From positions 558,001-622,000 of the forward strand of contig MKTY01000019.1 of NCBI GenBank assembly GCA_001898485.1: a stretch of 64,000 nt of DNA, written 5' to 3'. Within the stretch, counting starts at the first letter, position 1. Every line of letters starts with the position of its first letter. Below the pieces are notes generated by a model. That model did not search any database and had not been told where the DNA came from. It saw only the letters and a program-made list of their open reading frames with translations. Shown here in pieces: positions 51,468 through 59,326 of the stretch. The DNA comes from Sphingobacteriales bacterium 46-32 (GTDB taxonomy: Bacteria > Bacteroidota > Bacteroidia > Chitinophagales > Chitinophagaceae). The translations under genes and the position numbers were made by a program.

Positions 51468-53930
51468 TTAAAGCCATTTATTTCTTTTTCTATCCCAGGT
51501 CATAATACCTATTTTGAATTGTACGGGATTTTTGAATTGGTTGGCTACCGAACCTACCACATAAGCGCCCAGTTTGAATTTAATAAGTGGGTAGAAAGGC
51601 ACTTTGAATACCCGCTCCACCCCGGCAAAAACTTCTGCATAACGAAGATTACGCTCCGGTGCATACAGGAAGCCTCCTCCCGCCACTTCGCGCAACTGTA
51701 TTTTTTTAAACACAGGAATTTTATTTACGATTGAGCCATTGAACTCATGCAGATAATTGAGTTGATAAAAGCGTTTGAAAACAGGGAATGTGGAGTCGAG
51801 CGATTGGAATGCTTCCTGTGGGTTAAGAAAGAGAATAGGGTCGCCCCGGCGTTGAAACTGGTAGTCTACAAGCCGAAGATCACGACGATTGAGAAAGGTG
51901 CCGGTTCTGAAATGATATTTACTGATACCGGCTGTACCGAGTTTCAGCTCCTGACGAATACCGTTTTCAATGTAATCAAAATCGACCTTGCTGTTAAAGG
52001 GCCCGGCAATACCCTTTCGCCACAGCATATAAAATGTAGGCCAGTGCGAACCCAGAATGATCTTCTCGCGTGGCTCACGTATATATTGTTGCGCCGGTGT
52101 ATAATCTATCTGTATTTTTCCATACAACGCATTGTACGGATCGAATGCAACAGCCTGGTTGTCGTCCAGGATTTCTCCGAATAAACTGTCTATCAGCGAT
52201 CCTGTTTTGTAATTGCTGATAGACCGCCGCAATGCCATATCGAGCGAGGTATGCAGGTACAGACCATTCCACAACTCCAGCCCATGTCCCACACCCACCG
52301 CATTATCCAGGTAAATATTGTTGCGTTTGATCATATTGATCCAGGCATCGCCGCTATAGATGAAATCGAAATCGCGATTGAGTTTTAAGGTATAATAACC
52401 CCTGTTAAAAGGATTATACAACCGGTAAAAATTAAGCGACCCATTCAGGTCCTTGTTACGGAAACCGTAACTGATATTCCCAAAAATAGTAATCACCTTT
52501 CGCGAATCCGGCACACGGTTATAAAATACAGTGGGGCTGATCCGGAAGCCACCGGGTTGCAATGGCTGAAAAAGAGTTACCAGCGAAGGGAGTGACCACA
52601 TCCGCTCACGGGGGCGGAAGTAAAAATTCTGCCCCGCAAACAATATTTTTTTCCAGGTTACGGTATTGGTGACCCTGTCGATTGAATCGAGATAAGGCTT
52701 GCTGGTTACCACACGCTGTATGCTGTCTTTATAACGAATAAACTGTACCTCTTTGATGGTGAGCGGCTCGGTACGTGTCTGATTCCAGAAACTGCTGTCG
52801 CGTTCATAGGCCTCCTGTGCCGTTGCGCTTACTTCCGGGCCAAAATAGCGGGGAGCAAACTGCTTGTTCAGTTCAAATTGCTGGTAGCTTGCGATAGTGG
52901 TGCCACTCAGTTTGCCTTTACCATGTGCCGAAAAATAATTGAACTCCTGCCGGGTGATCAACCAGGCTTTGTTATTGACCAGATTGTATTGTTGTATTAC
53001 TTCAAACCGGTCATATTCCGCTACATGATAGGAGGGCAGGGTAAAACGGGCTTCCAGGATTGCCCAGGTACTGTCCTCTACTTTAAGCTCACCCGTCAAT
53101 GCTGTGTTGCTGAGTGCAGCGGGCCGGTAGCTGATTGTATAGACCTTTCTTCGATTAATTGTTTCTATTTTCTGCATCTTGTACCGGTAGGCGATAAGGC
53201 CGCTATAGCTTACCGGCGATACAAATGGTACTTCAGACAGTACACGGCTTTGCAGCAGGTTTCGATACAGGTTGAAATCGCCTTCCGACACGCTCTGATA
53301 AAATAAACTCTCCGGGTTGCCACGCCGGGTAACCCCCATTCGTTCTTCTTTGTATCTGCCATTGCTGCCCTGATCATAGCGGAGTGAAATCTCGGCCATG
53401 GCCATACCCTGAAAAGCAGCTCCCGGGGACCGGGCACGGACCGAGTCGGGCAATTGTTTTTTCTTTCGCGATGGAGGAGTGGAATCCTGCTGGGTAGCTT
53501 TGATATATACCACGCAGGAATAATCACCTGCCGCAGTTAAGAGGGCTTCTTTTCTTTTGATGACCTCACGAATCACTTCCTCTGAACGGTCCTTCCACCT
53601 GCCTTTTACCACTACCTCATCCAGCGATTTTTCATCGGCTTCCAGGATAAAATGCTGCACGGTAGCTTTATGTATTACCAGTGTTATAATTTGTGAATGG
53701 TACCCTACCATGGTTACCCCTACCTGGTATTCTCCTTCATCCAGCAAAAACTCATAGGTGCCGTCTTCGCGCGAGAGCATAGACAGGCTGGTGCCTTTTA
53801 CACTTACTGAAGCAAAAGCAAGCGGTTCCATTTTGCTATTGGTAATCTTCCCCGTGAGACGATGTGTTTGTGCAGATGATGTTGTAAAAAACACCAGGCA
53901 AAGGATGGATAATGAGAGGTTTTGGTTCAT
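51468..53930 (-). CDS. DUF5686 outer-membrane protein with carboxypeptidase-regulatory domain
   Basis: An 820-residue secreted protein with signal peptide MNQNLSLSILCLVFFTTSSAQ. Residues 22-95 form a carboxypeptidase regulatory-like domain (LTGKITNSKMEPLAFASVSV, REDGTYEFLLDEGEYQV). The rest is DUF5686: VVVKGRWKDRSEEVIREVIKRK, SCVVYIKATQQD, then VPFVSPVSYSGLIAYRYKM, and a long C-terminal barrel with strands such as VDFDYIENGIRQELKLGT and the closing QFKIGIMTWDRKRNKWL. It is common in Bacteroidota as an outer-membrane protein of unknown function. It stands alone in its transcription unit. Confidence 0.93.
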   Translation of the reverse strand: MNQNLSLSILCLVFFTTSSAQTHRLTGKITNSKMEPLAFASVSVKGTSLSMLSREDGTYEFLLDEGEYQVGVTMVGYHSQIITLVIHKATVQHFILEADEKSLDEVVVKGRWKDRSEEVIREVIKRKEALLTAAGDYSCVVYIKATQQDSTPPSRKKKQLPDSVRARSPGAAFQGMAMAEISLRYDQGSNGRYKEERMGVTRRGNPESLFYQSVSEGDFNLYRNLLQSRVLSEVPFVSPVSYSGLIAYRYKMQKIETINRRKVYTISYRPAALSNTALTGELKVEDSTWAILEARFTLPSYHVAEYDRFEVIQQYNLVNNKAWLITRQEFNYFSAHGKGKLSGTTIASYQQFELNKQFAPRYFGPEVSATAQEAYERDSSFWNQTRTEPLTIKEVQFIRYKDSIQRVVTSKPYLDSIDRVTNTVTWKKILFAGQNFYFRPRERMWSLPSLVTLFQPLQPGGFRISPTVFYNRVPDSRKVITIFGNISYGFRNKDLNGSLNFYRLYNPFNRGYYTLKLNRDFDFIYSGDAWINMIKRNNIYLDNAVGVGHGLELWNGLYLHTSLDMALRRSISNYKTGSLIDSLFGEILDDNQAVAFDPYNALYGKIQIDYTPAQQYIREPREKIILGSHWPTFYMLWRKGIAGPFNSKVDFDYIENGIRQELKLGTAGISKYHFRTGTFLNRRDLRLVDYQFQRRGDPILFLNPQEAFQSLDSTFPVFKRFYQLNYLHEFNGSIVNKIPVFKKIQLREVAGGGFLYAPERNLRYAEVFAGVERVFKVPFYPLIKFKLGAYVVGSVANQFKNPVQFKIGIMTWDRKRNKWL

Positions 53931-54047
53931 GGTGGCAGAGATCTTTAAAAATGCAATGTTTCTGCATTTTATCCCAGCTGGCCACCGTTTTTTGTCTTTG
54001 ATTTAACATCCTGCCTTGTTTAGTATATTTAGGATAAAATCAAAACC

Positions 54048-54938
54048 ATGCAAATCTCCAAACCTTTACGGTTATGTATCGGAATGTTGCTGCTGTTGAG
54101 CACGCAGCTACAGGCCCGGCAAAGCGGCAAAGTACTGGAATCGCGTACGCTTAACAGTACTATTCTGGGCAAAGCGGTCCGGTATACCATTTATTTACCA
54201 GCAGATTATGAATCGTCTGAACGATACTATCCGGTGGTGTATCTGCTGCATGGGTATACAGATAACGATATGGGTTGGCTGCAGTTTGGAGAGATTAACC
54301 GTTATGCAGATAAAGCGATTGCTGAAGGTACTATTCCGCCCATGATCATTGTAATGCCCAATGCAGATTCAAGCTTTTATATCAACTCCTTTGACGGAAA
54401 GCAGCCATACGAAGACTTTTTTATTACAGAATTTATTCCGGGCATAGAAAAAACATACCGTATCAGGTCTGCCAAACAATTCAGGGCAGTTGCAGGCTTG
54501 TCGATGGGTGGTTACGGTACACTTATTTATTCCCTCAAACATCCGGATATGTTTGCTGCGGCGGCACCTTTGAGCGCAGCTGTATTCGATGACAGCACTA
54601 TAGTAAACATGCCGCAGCCAGGCTGGAATGTTCCGCTTGGCCGGGTCTACGGTACTGACCTGAAAGGCAAACAACGCCTTACCAGCACCTGGTACGCCAA
54701 TTCGATTTTGAAAATCGTAGAGAAAAAATCAGCTGCAGAATTGAAAAAAGTGCGCTACTGGATCGATTGCGGCGATGATGATTTTCTCATCAAAGGAAAT
54801 TGTCTGTTGCATATCGCCCTCACCGAAAAACAGGTGCCACATGAGTTTAGGGTAAGAGACGGTGTGCATGACTGGAATTACTGGCGCTCCGGTATAGTGG
54901 ATGCGCTGCAGTTTATCGGAAAGAGTTTTCATCAATAA
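54048..54938 (+). CDS. secreted esterase D-type alpha/beta hydrolase
   Basis: A 296-residue protein with signal peptide MQISKPLRLCIGMLLLLSTQLQA. It follows the esterase D/feruloyl-esterase-like family: RYTIYLPADYESSERYYPVVYLLHGY, IIVMPNADSSFYINSFD, the nucleophile elbow RAVAGLSMGGYGTLIYSL, and a C-terminal His in GVHDWNYWRSG. Such enzymes cleave acetyl, feruloyl or other ester groups. The next gene begins 13 bases after it, so the two are cotranscribed. Confidence 0.9.
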   Translation: MQISKPLRLCIGMLLLLSTQLQARQSGKVLESRTLNSTILGKAVRYTIYLPADYESSERYYPVVYLLHGYTDNDMGWLQFGEINRYADKAIAEGTIPPMIIVMPNADSSFYINSFDGKQPYEDFFITEFIPGIEKTYRIRSAKQFRAVAGLSMGGYGTLIYSLKHPDMFAAAAPLSAAVFDDSTIVNMPQPGWNVPLGRVYGTDLKGKQRLTSTWYANSILKIVEKKSAAELKKVRYWIDCGDDDFLIKGNCLLHIALTEKQVPHEFRVRDGVHDWNYWRSGIVDALQFIGKSFHQ

Positions 54939-54951
54939 ATAATTAAAAAGT

Positions 54952-56136
54952 ATGCGATCATTCAACCGCCGGCATTTCCTTCGCTTATCTGGCGCCACAG
55001 CGCTGCCCGCTTTATTGCCGGCAGGTCAATTGCTGGCGGCTGATGCCGTAATGCATGAAGAAGAAAAGCAACCTGTAGTTCAGTTTTATGGTGATGGCGA
55101 ATCGCTGCAACCCATGCAGTATGTTACCCGTCTTCAGGAGATAGGTCGTGTAAATCCGATCGAACGGGATATATACGGAAATGGAGGAGCCGTGGCTGCG
55201 CTCGAGAAAAAATTTGTGACGATTACAGGAAAGGAGAAAGCCATATTCATGCCTACGGGCACTATGGCCAATCAGCTGGCAATTGCTGTACTCAGCGGCA
55301 ATAATACCAAAGTATTGCTGCAGGAAACGAGCCATGTATACAGAGATGAGGCAGATGCCGCTCAGTCTGTACATAATAAAAGGCTGATACCGCTGGCAAA
55401 AGGTGAAACCTATTTTACCGCCGCTCAGTTGGAAGAAATGCTTGATTATCTCGACAGGGAGGAGGTCTTTAAAAGCGGATTGGGCTGTGTATCTATCGAG
55501 AACCCCGTACGCCGGACAGATGGCAGAATGGTGCCTCTTGGCGAGATCAAAAAGATCAGTGCATTGTGCAGGGAAAGAAATATTCCGCTTCATCTTGACG
55601 GGGCTCGTATACACCTGGCCAGCGCCTGGTCGGGCATACCGGTAAAAGAATATGCCGCATATTTTGATTCTGTCTATATATCCCTTTACAAATATCTGGG
55701 TGCGGCATCGGGAGCTGTGTTATGCGGTTCGGAAAAAATGATCGGTCAGATGCCTCACTATATTAAAGTGTATGGGGGTACCATGTATGCCAACTGGAGT
55801 AATGCGGCCATGGCGCTCGATAAACTTAACCAGATAGATGATAAACTTGCTGCCACAGTAAAACGAGCCAATGAACTGGCTGCTCAACTCAGCAAGCTGC
55901 CGGGCGTATCACTCAAAACACTGGATGGAGGAACGAATATTTATGAATTACAACTGGCAGCTGGTATTGACGGAGTAAAAATGGGAGCCATGCTCGCAAC
56001 AGATTACCAGGTTAGAATACCTAAGCCCAACGCAAACAACCGGTCCCTGCTTTCTATGAACGAAACGCTCCTATACAGGGATACAGATAGCCTGGTTAAA
56101 AGCTTCAGAGAGGCTGTTTCCAAATCCGGACGATAG
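54952..56136 (+). CDS. Tat-exported threonine-aldolase-family PLP enzyme
   Basis: A 394-residue fold-type I PLP protein. Unusually it has a Tat signal: SFNRRHFLRLSGATALPALLP (Arg6-Arg7 and FLRLSG), cleaved before about residue 32. The enzyme part follows L-allo-threonine aldolases and beta-eliminating lyases: RDIYGNGGAVAALEKKFVT, FMPTGTMANQLAI, VSIENPVRRTDGRMVPL, LHLDGARIHLASAWSG, and the PLP lysine Lys247 in SLYKYLGAASGAV, where cytoplasmic aldolases usually read S-K-G-L-G-A-P. Tat export would let it fold with PLP before reaching the periplasm. It is cotranscribed with the esterase upstream. Its substrate is unknown. Confidence 0.88.
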   Translation: MRSFNRRHFLRLSGATALPALLPAGQLLAADAVMHEEEKQPVVQFYGDGESLQPMQYVTRLQEIGRVNPIERDIYGNGGAVAALEKKFVTITGKEKAIFMPTGTMANQLAIAVLSGNNTKVLLQETSHVYRDEADAAQSVHNKRLIPLAKGETYFTAAQLEEMLDYLDREEVFKSGLGCVSIENPVRRTDGRMVPLGEIKKISALCRERNIPLHLDGARIHLASAWSGIPVKEYAAYFDSVYISLYKYLGAASGAVLCGSEKMIGQMPHYIKVYGGTMYANWSNAAMALDKLNQIDDKLAATVKRANELAAQLSKLPGVSLKTLDGGTNIYELQLAAGIDGVKMGAMLATDYQVRIPKPNANNRSLLSMNETLLYRDTDSLVKSFREAVSKSGR

Positions 56137-56144
56137 TACTCCTC

Positions 56145-56186
56145 AGCAATAGAAAATGCCGGCTTAAGCCGGCATTTTCTATTGCT
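56145..56186. terminator. 42-bp perfect palindrome between convergent genes
   Basis: Arms 56145-56165 and 56166-56186 are exact 21-bp reverse complements with no unpaired spacer, forming a strong stem with a small end loop. Each arm contains AGAAAA or TTTTCT. It lies 8 bases after the aldolase stop and 28 bases before the stop of the opposite gene, so it most likely terminates both transcripts. The lack of a run of T outside the stem is atypical. Confidence 0.65.
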
Positions 56187-56214
56187 CGTTATAATATGGT
56201 CGGTCGCGGGGATC

Positions 56215-56598
56215 TTATTTCACTTTGTTTACTACCAGATCTTCCACCACACGGGCATTGCGGTTTACTTCATATACTACTGTTTTATTGCTCTTACGGC
56301 CAGTGATCTGGAAACGCAGACCTACATTGCCAAGCTCTTCTGTATTGAGCAGGAATTTTTTGGTAGTGTTATTGGCCTTTACCACGTCTTTATAAAGTAC
56401 AGTGTTGTACTCATCTACCACTTCTACTGTAAACTCAACTTCTTCAGGATTGTTGAAGCTCAGTTCCAGTACAGGCTGGTTTTTGTGGTTGCCAAGAAAT
56501 TTAAATTCTACACCAGTAGGATTTTTTTCGGTTACAACGGGAGCGGCCTGAACCAGTGTTACGGTAAACAGGGCTACAAGGGTGATGATAGTTTTCAT
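56215..56598 (-). CDS. hypothetical secreted beta-sandwich protein
   Basis: A 127-residue protein with signal peptide MKTIITLVALFTVTLVQAAP. The mature part has a regular strand pattern: VEFKFLGNHKNQPVLELSF, EVEFTVEVVDEYNTVLYKDVV, KKFLLNTEELGNVGLRFQITGR, suggestive of a single Ig-like or C-terminal sorting-like domain. No function is proposed. The C-terminus VVEDLVVNKVK is short for a type 9 secretion signal. It is bordered by the palindromic terminator on one side and a 650-base gene-free region on the other. Confidence 0.65.
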   Translation of the reverse strand: MKTIITLVALFTVTLVQAAPVVTEKNPTGVEFKFLGNHKNQPVLELSFNNPEEVEFTVEVVDEYNTVLYKDVVKANNTTKKFLLNTEELGNVGLRFQITGRKSNKTVVYEVNRNARVVEDLVVNKVK

Positions 56599-57246
56599 GT
56601 CTTTTTGTTTTAATTTTTATAGAATGCTATTATTTACTGCTTTTCGGGGCAACAATCGTGGTAGCAAGCAGACTTGGTTGGGGCAAGAAAATTTCCTGAT
56701 ATTTCAGGCCGGTTGTTAGGAGACCGGTTTGGCAGAATCGCCGTTTGATGACACAAAACTACAGTGGGGTGGCACCGGTTCCAAACTAAGTTATACTGCT
56801 TTTCGGTATCTCAATCCCTTTTTTCTGTATGCAATCTGATCATAATCAATTAAGTATGCTTTTCCTATACCCCACCCCCAACGCAGTTTGTTGCGGTTTT
56901 TTGCATATATGTGCGGAATTACTGGAAAATGCTGAGGATTGGAGAGAAGGAGCAATCGAATAGCTGATTTTAAGCCCGGCTAAGCAATAAAATCAGTCAA
57001 ATTCTTATTAAGTGTTTTTTTGGTGGGTCTACAATAGATTGGTAATCAGATGGGGGAATGTATATGGATAAAATTAGCTTTTTTGAACATATGGAGGCTG
57101 GAAAATGTACTACCTTCAGCCGCCAAAAAGGGCAGGTGAGCAAAGTGATATTCATATCAACCAAAATGCACCTGCGTTGTTAATGTATATGCTGACGATC
57201 CCGGATCCGATGGTACGGCGAAGAGTCAAAAAAGGAGATATTTATT
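56599..57246. other. 648-base gene-free region with a hairpin and a 39-codon frame
   Basis: The longest non-coding stretch in the window. It contains a perfect 9-bp hairpin (CTGATTTTA at 56964 and TAAAATCAG at 56988, 15-base loop), a GATAT-TC-ATATC palindrome near 57147, and a small frame at 57064-57183 (MDKISFFEHMEAGKCTTFSR and so on) with no recognised homology. A strong GGAG sequence precedes the next gene. No tRNA or known riboswitch was recognised; an unknown leader or small RNA is possible. Confidence 0.4.
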
Positions 57247-57816
57247 ATGGCATTCAAGAAAGAGGTTGAAGAAATCATTGAACCGAAAGACATTTTTGTA
57301 GGGAAAAAAGACGCTCCAATTACGCTGATGGAATTTGGTGAATATGAGAGCGAAGAGTGTGCGAAAGCAAATGAAGTGGTAAAGCAGTTGCTGGAAGAGT
57401 ACGAAGGCCGGATCAAGTTTAATTTCCGCCATTTTCCCCTTACCATGGTACACCAACGCAGCATGAAGGCGGGTGAAGCCGCAGTTGCTGCTGCCCAGGA
57501 AGGTAAATTCTGGGAAATGCATAACGTATTGTTTAGCAATAGACGTAGTCTGGGTACTACCAGCCTAAAGCTGCATAGTAAAGAAGCGGGAGTTAAGAAT
57601 AAGAAGTTTCTGGACGACCTGGTTAATGGCGTATATGGCTGGCAGGTGCAGGATGACCTCAAAGAGGGGCTTGACCTGGGTGTAAAGAGTGTACCTGCAT
57701 TTTTCATTAACGGAGAGCGGTTTACAGGCAAACCCACTTATGCCAACTTAAGCGCAGCGATTGAAGATGCGTTGAAAAAAGTAAAAAAGAAAACCACGGC
57801 CCGGCAACGCGCCTGA
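57247..57816 (+). CDS. DsbA-like thioredoxin-fold protein with SEEC in place of CxxC
   Basis: A 189-residue cytoplasmic protein (no signal peptide). It matches the thioredoxin_4/DSBA group: DAPITLMEFGEYESEECAKAN at the N-terminus, KFNFRHFPLTMVHQRSMKAGEAAVAA, and the cis-proline loop VKSVPAFFINGERFTGKP. The redox pair normally reads C-x-x-C after Y-x; here it is S-E-E-C (residues 35-38), so the nucleophilic first cysteine is lost and only Cys38 remains. It cannot act as an ordinary dithiol oxidoreductase; a monothiol or structural role is possible. A strong terminator follows. Confidence 0.85.
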   Translation: MAFKKEVEEIIEPKDIFVGKKDAPITLMEFGEYESEECAKANEVVKQLLEEYEGRIKFNFRHFPLTMVHQRSMKAGEAAVAAAQEGKFWEMHNVLFSNRRSLGTTSLKLHSKEAGVKNKKFLDDLVNGVYGWQVQDDLKEGLDLGVKSVPAFFINGERFTGKPTYANLSAAIEDALKKVKKKTTARQRA

Positions 57817-57839
57817 TTATCCCGGTTATAAATAAAAGA

Positions 57840-57878
57840 AAAGGTCCTGCAGATAAAATATAACTGCAGGACCTTTTT
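57840..57878 (+). terminator. rho-independent terminator of the DsbA-like gene
   Basis: A perfect 13-bp stem (AAAGGTCCTGCAG with CTGCAGGACCTTT), 11-base loop and five T. It serves the plus-strand gene. Confidence 0.88.
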
Positions 57879-57880
57879 CA

Positions 57881-57910
57881 TTAAAAAAGGGCTGTTATCA
57901 ACAGCCCTTT
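57881..57910 (-). terminator. rho-independent terminator of the RRM gene
   Basis: A perfect 11-bp stem (AAAGGGCTGTT with AACAGCCCTTT), 3-base loop; on the minus strand it continues into T6. It lies 22 bases after the RRM gene stop and back to back with the previous terminator. Confidence 0.85.
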
Positions 57911-57932
57911 AAATTTTTTAAACCGGTAGTAA

Positions 57933-58220
57933 TTACCAACGGTTTTTAGAGAAAGAAGGACGGTTGTTGCTTCTTTCTTCGCGGGGCTTAGCTACCATTA
58001 CTTTGATAGCGCGGCCTTCTACGATACCGCCATCCAGTTCAGAAATAGCTTTTTGAGCTGCTTCGTCATCAGGCATTTCAACAAAACCAAAGCCTTTGCT
58101 GCGGTTTGTGAATTTGTCAACAATAACTTTTGCAGAGCTAACCTCACCGTACTCGGTAAAAAATTCTCTTAAGTCTTCGTCCTGAACGTTGAAGCTTAAG
58201 TTTGAAACGTAAATGTTCAT
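57933..58220 (-). CDS. single-RRM RNA-binding protein
   Basis: A 95-residue protein. The ATG at 58218-58220 (MNIYVSNLSFNVQDEDLREFF) gives the standard RRM start, with RNP2 IYVSNL and RNP1 KGFGFVEM in place; an upstream in-frame start would add a hydrophobic stretch that does not belong. The C-terminus is short and Arg/Asn/Ser-rich (REERSNNRPSFSKN). Such small RRM proteins in Bacteroidota and cyanobacteria are often cold-induced RNA chaperones. The promoter lies about 135 bases upstream, leaving a long leader in line with that kind of control. Confidence 0.93.
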   Translation of the reverse strand: MNIYVSNLSFNVQDEDLREFFTEYGEVSSAKVIVDKFTNRSKGFGFVEMPDDEAAQKAISELDGGIVEGRAIKVMVAKPREERSNNRPSFSKNRW

Positions 58221-58354
58221 TCGTTTGATTGAAAAAAATAAATAATAAAATTGAGAAAAAAGCAAAGTAAAGAAGACTAACTATTAGCAGAAAAATGCGT
58301 AGCAGAAAAAATCGTTCAGTACAAAAGATGCCATATCATCTCAAATTGACCGGG

Positions 58355-58362
58355 CAAAGATA
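58355..58362 (-). promoter_or_regulatory. TAnnTTTG -7 element for the RRM gene, long leader
   Basis: Minus-strand TATCTTTG gives an mRNA leader of roughly 128 bases before the RRM start at 58220. The leader is A/T-rich and unannotated. No -33 box was found. Confidence 0.45.
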
Positions 58363-58420
58363 CAACCAAACTGCCAGATTGCAGTAGTTTATTTTGTTGT
58401 CAAATCATTAACAGATTTAC

Positions 58421-58711
58421 TTATACGTTGGCAACGCGAAACGGGATCACCTGTATGTTTTCCCAGACTTTGCCGGTAATATAGGGTTCGTTATCCAGCC
58501 AGTGCTGCAGTTGCTCCTCTGTTTCAAACTGTACCACCATCATCGAGCCAGCCATTTGCCCCGCTTCGTTCAGCATGGCTCCGCCAATTAGAAATTGCCC
58601 CTTTTCCTTGAGCGCTTTCGCTCCTTCAAGGTGAGTGGGACGAATATTCATCCGTCTGTCGAGGGCCAGTTCATCTGTGCCATCCCATGCGTATATCAGG
58701 TATTGTTTCAT
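58421..58711 (-). CDS. YciI family protein
   Basis: A 96-residue dimeric alpha/beta barrel-like protein. The ATG at 58709-58711 (MKQYLIYAWDGTDELAL) fits the family; a longer frame extends into intergenic sequence. RPTHLEGAKALKEKGQFLIGGAM supplies the conserved His and KGQFLIGG region, and QHWLDNEPYITGKVWENIQVIPF the C-terminal signature. The family includes proteins of uncertain enzymatic function. It stands upstream of the RRM gene on the same strand. Confidence 0.9.
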   Translation of the reverse strand: MKQYLIYAWDGTDELALDRRMNIRPTHLEGAKALKEKGQFLIGGAMLNEAGQMAGSMMVVQFETEEQLQHWLDNEPYITGKVWENIQVIPFRVANV

Positions 58712-58860
58712 CAGGTGCAAGTTAAAATATATCTGATTATTCGCAGTGAGTGGATGCCAAATTATGAAAATCAATCAGATATACTGAAGGTGGTTTTTGG
58801 GGATCCTGGTGGCTTTTTGTGTACCCTGCATTGACAGTGCTTCTGGCAGACGTATCTCCA

Positions 58861-58886
58861 ACCTCTTATAATATAAAATAAGAGGT
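58861..58886. other. perfect 9-bp hairpin upstream of the broken NYN gene
   Basis: ACCTCTTAT at 58861-58869 and ATAAGAGGT at 58878-58886 are exact reverse complements with an 8-base A/T loop. No T-run follows, so it is probably not a terminator. It sits in the 207-base gap between the YciI gene and the NYN fragment. Confidence 0.5.
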
Positions 58887-58918
58887 ACCCAGGCGGGGAT
58901 ACACACCCAGGACTTTTT

Positions 58919-59272
58919 TTGCCTTATCCTATCTTAATAGCCATCAATCATCCTAACCACCGTACTGCCGTATTGGTAGATGGCGGTTTCTTTCTCAAAA
59001 GGTACCGTCAGTTGATTTCCAAAGATCATTCAGCGCAGCAGGTTGCAGACAATCTCTATCAAATGGCGCTTTCTCATGTGAAAGATCAGCGCCAGCTATA
59101 TCGCATATTTTATTACGACTGTTGTCGTTTTGAGAAAAATATTTATCATCTGATCACACATCGGCAAACCGACTTCGGACGCACTGATCAGTATCATTTC
59201 AGAAAGGACCTTTTTGAAGAATTAAAACAAAAACGAAATCGTCCAAAGACTGATCTCGAAATGAAGAATTAA
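58919..59272 (+). pseudogene. truncated NYN-domain protein remnant
   Basis: The 117 codons translate to a recognisable first half of a NYN (PIN-like) ribonuclease-type protein: RTAVLVDGGFFLKRYRQLI, DNLYQMALSHVKDQRQLYRIFYYDC, then FRKDLFEELKQKR. The frame has no ATG: the only candidate start is TTG at 58919 and no ATG occurs back to the upstream stop. It ends at a stop right after LKQKRNRPKTDLEMKN, where full-length relatives continue with the acidic catalytic cluster (about 80-120 residues more). Neither other frame downstream restores it before the next gene at 59327. Both ends are therefore defective; it is likely a dead gene. Confidence 0.65.
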
Positions 59273-59326
59273 TTAATTTCAATACAAAGAAATTAACCGC
59301 CCGATTATATGTAGGAGGAAACGGAT

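Noticed and set aside
56880-56902. Terminator-like CGCA...TGCG with a T-run
   Set aside because: Stem is only four base pairs; too weak to call.
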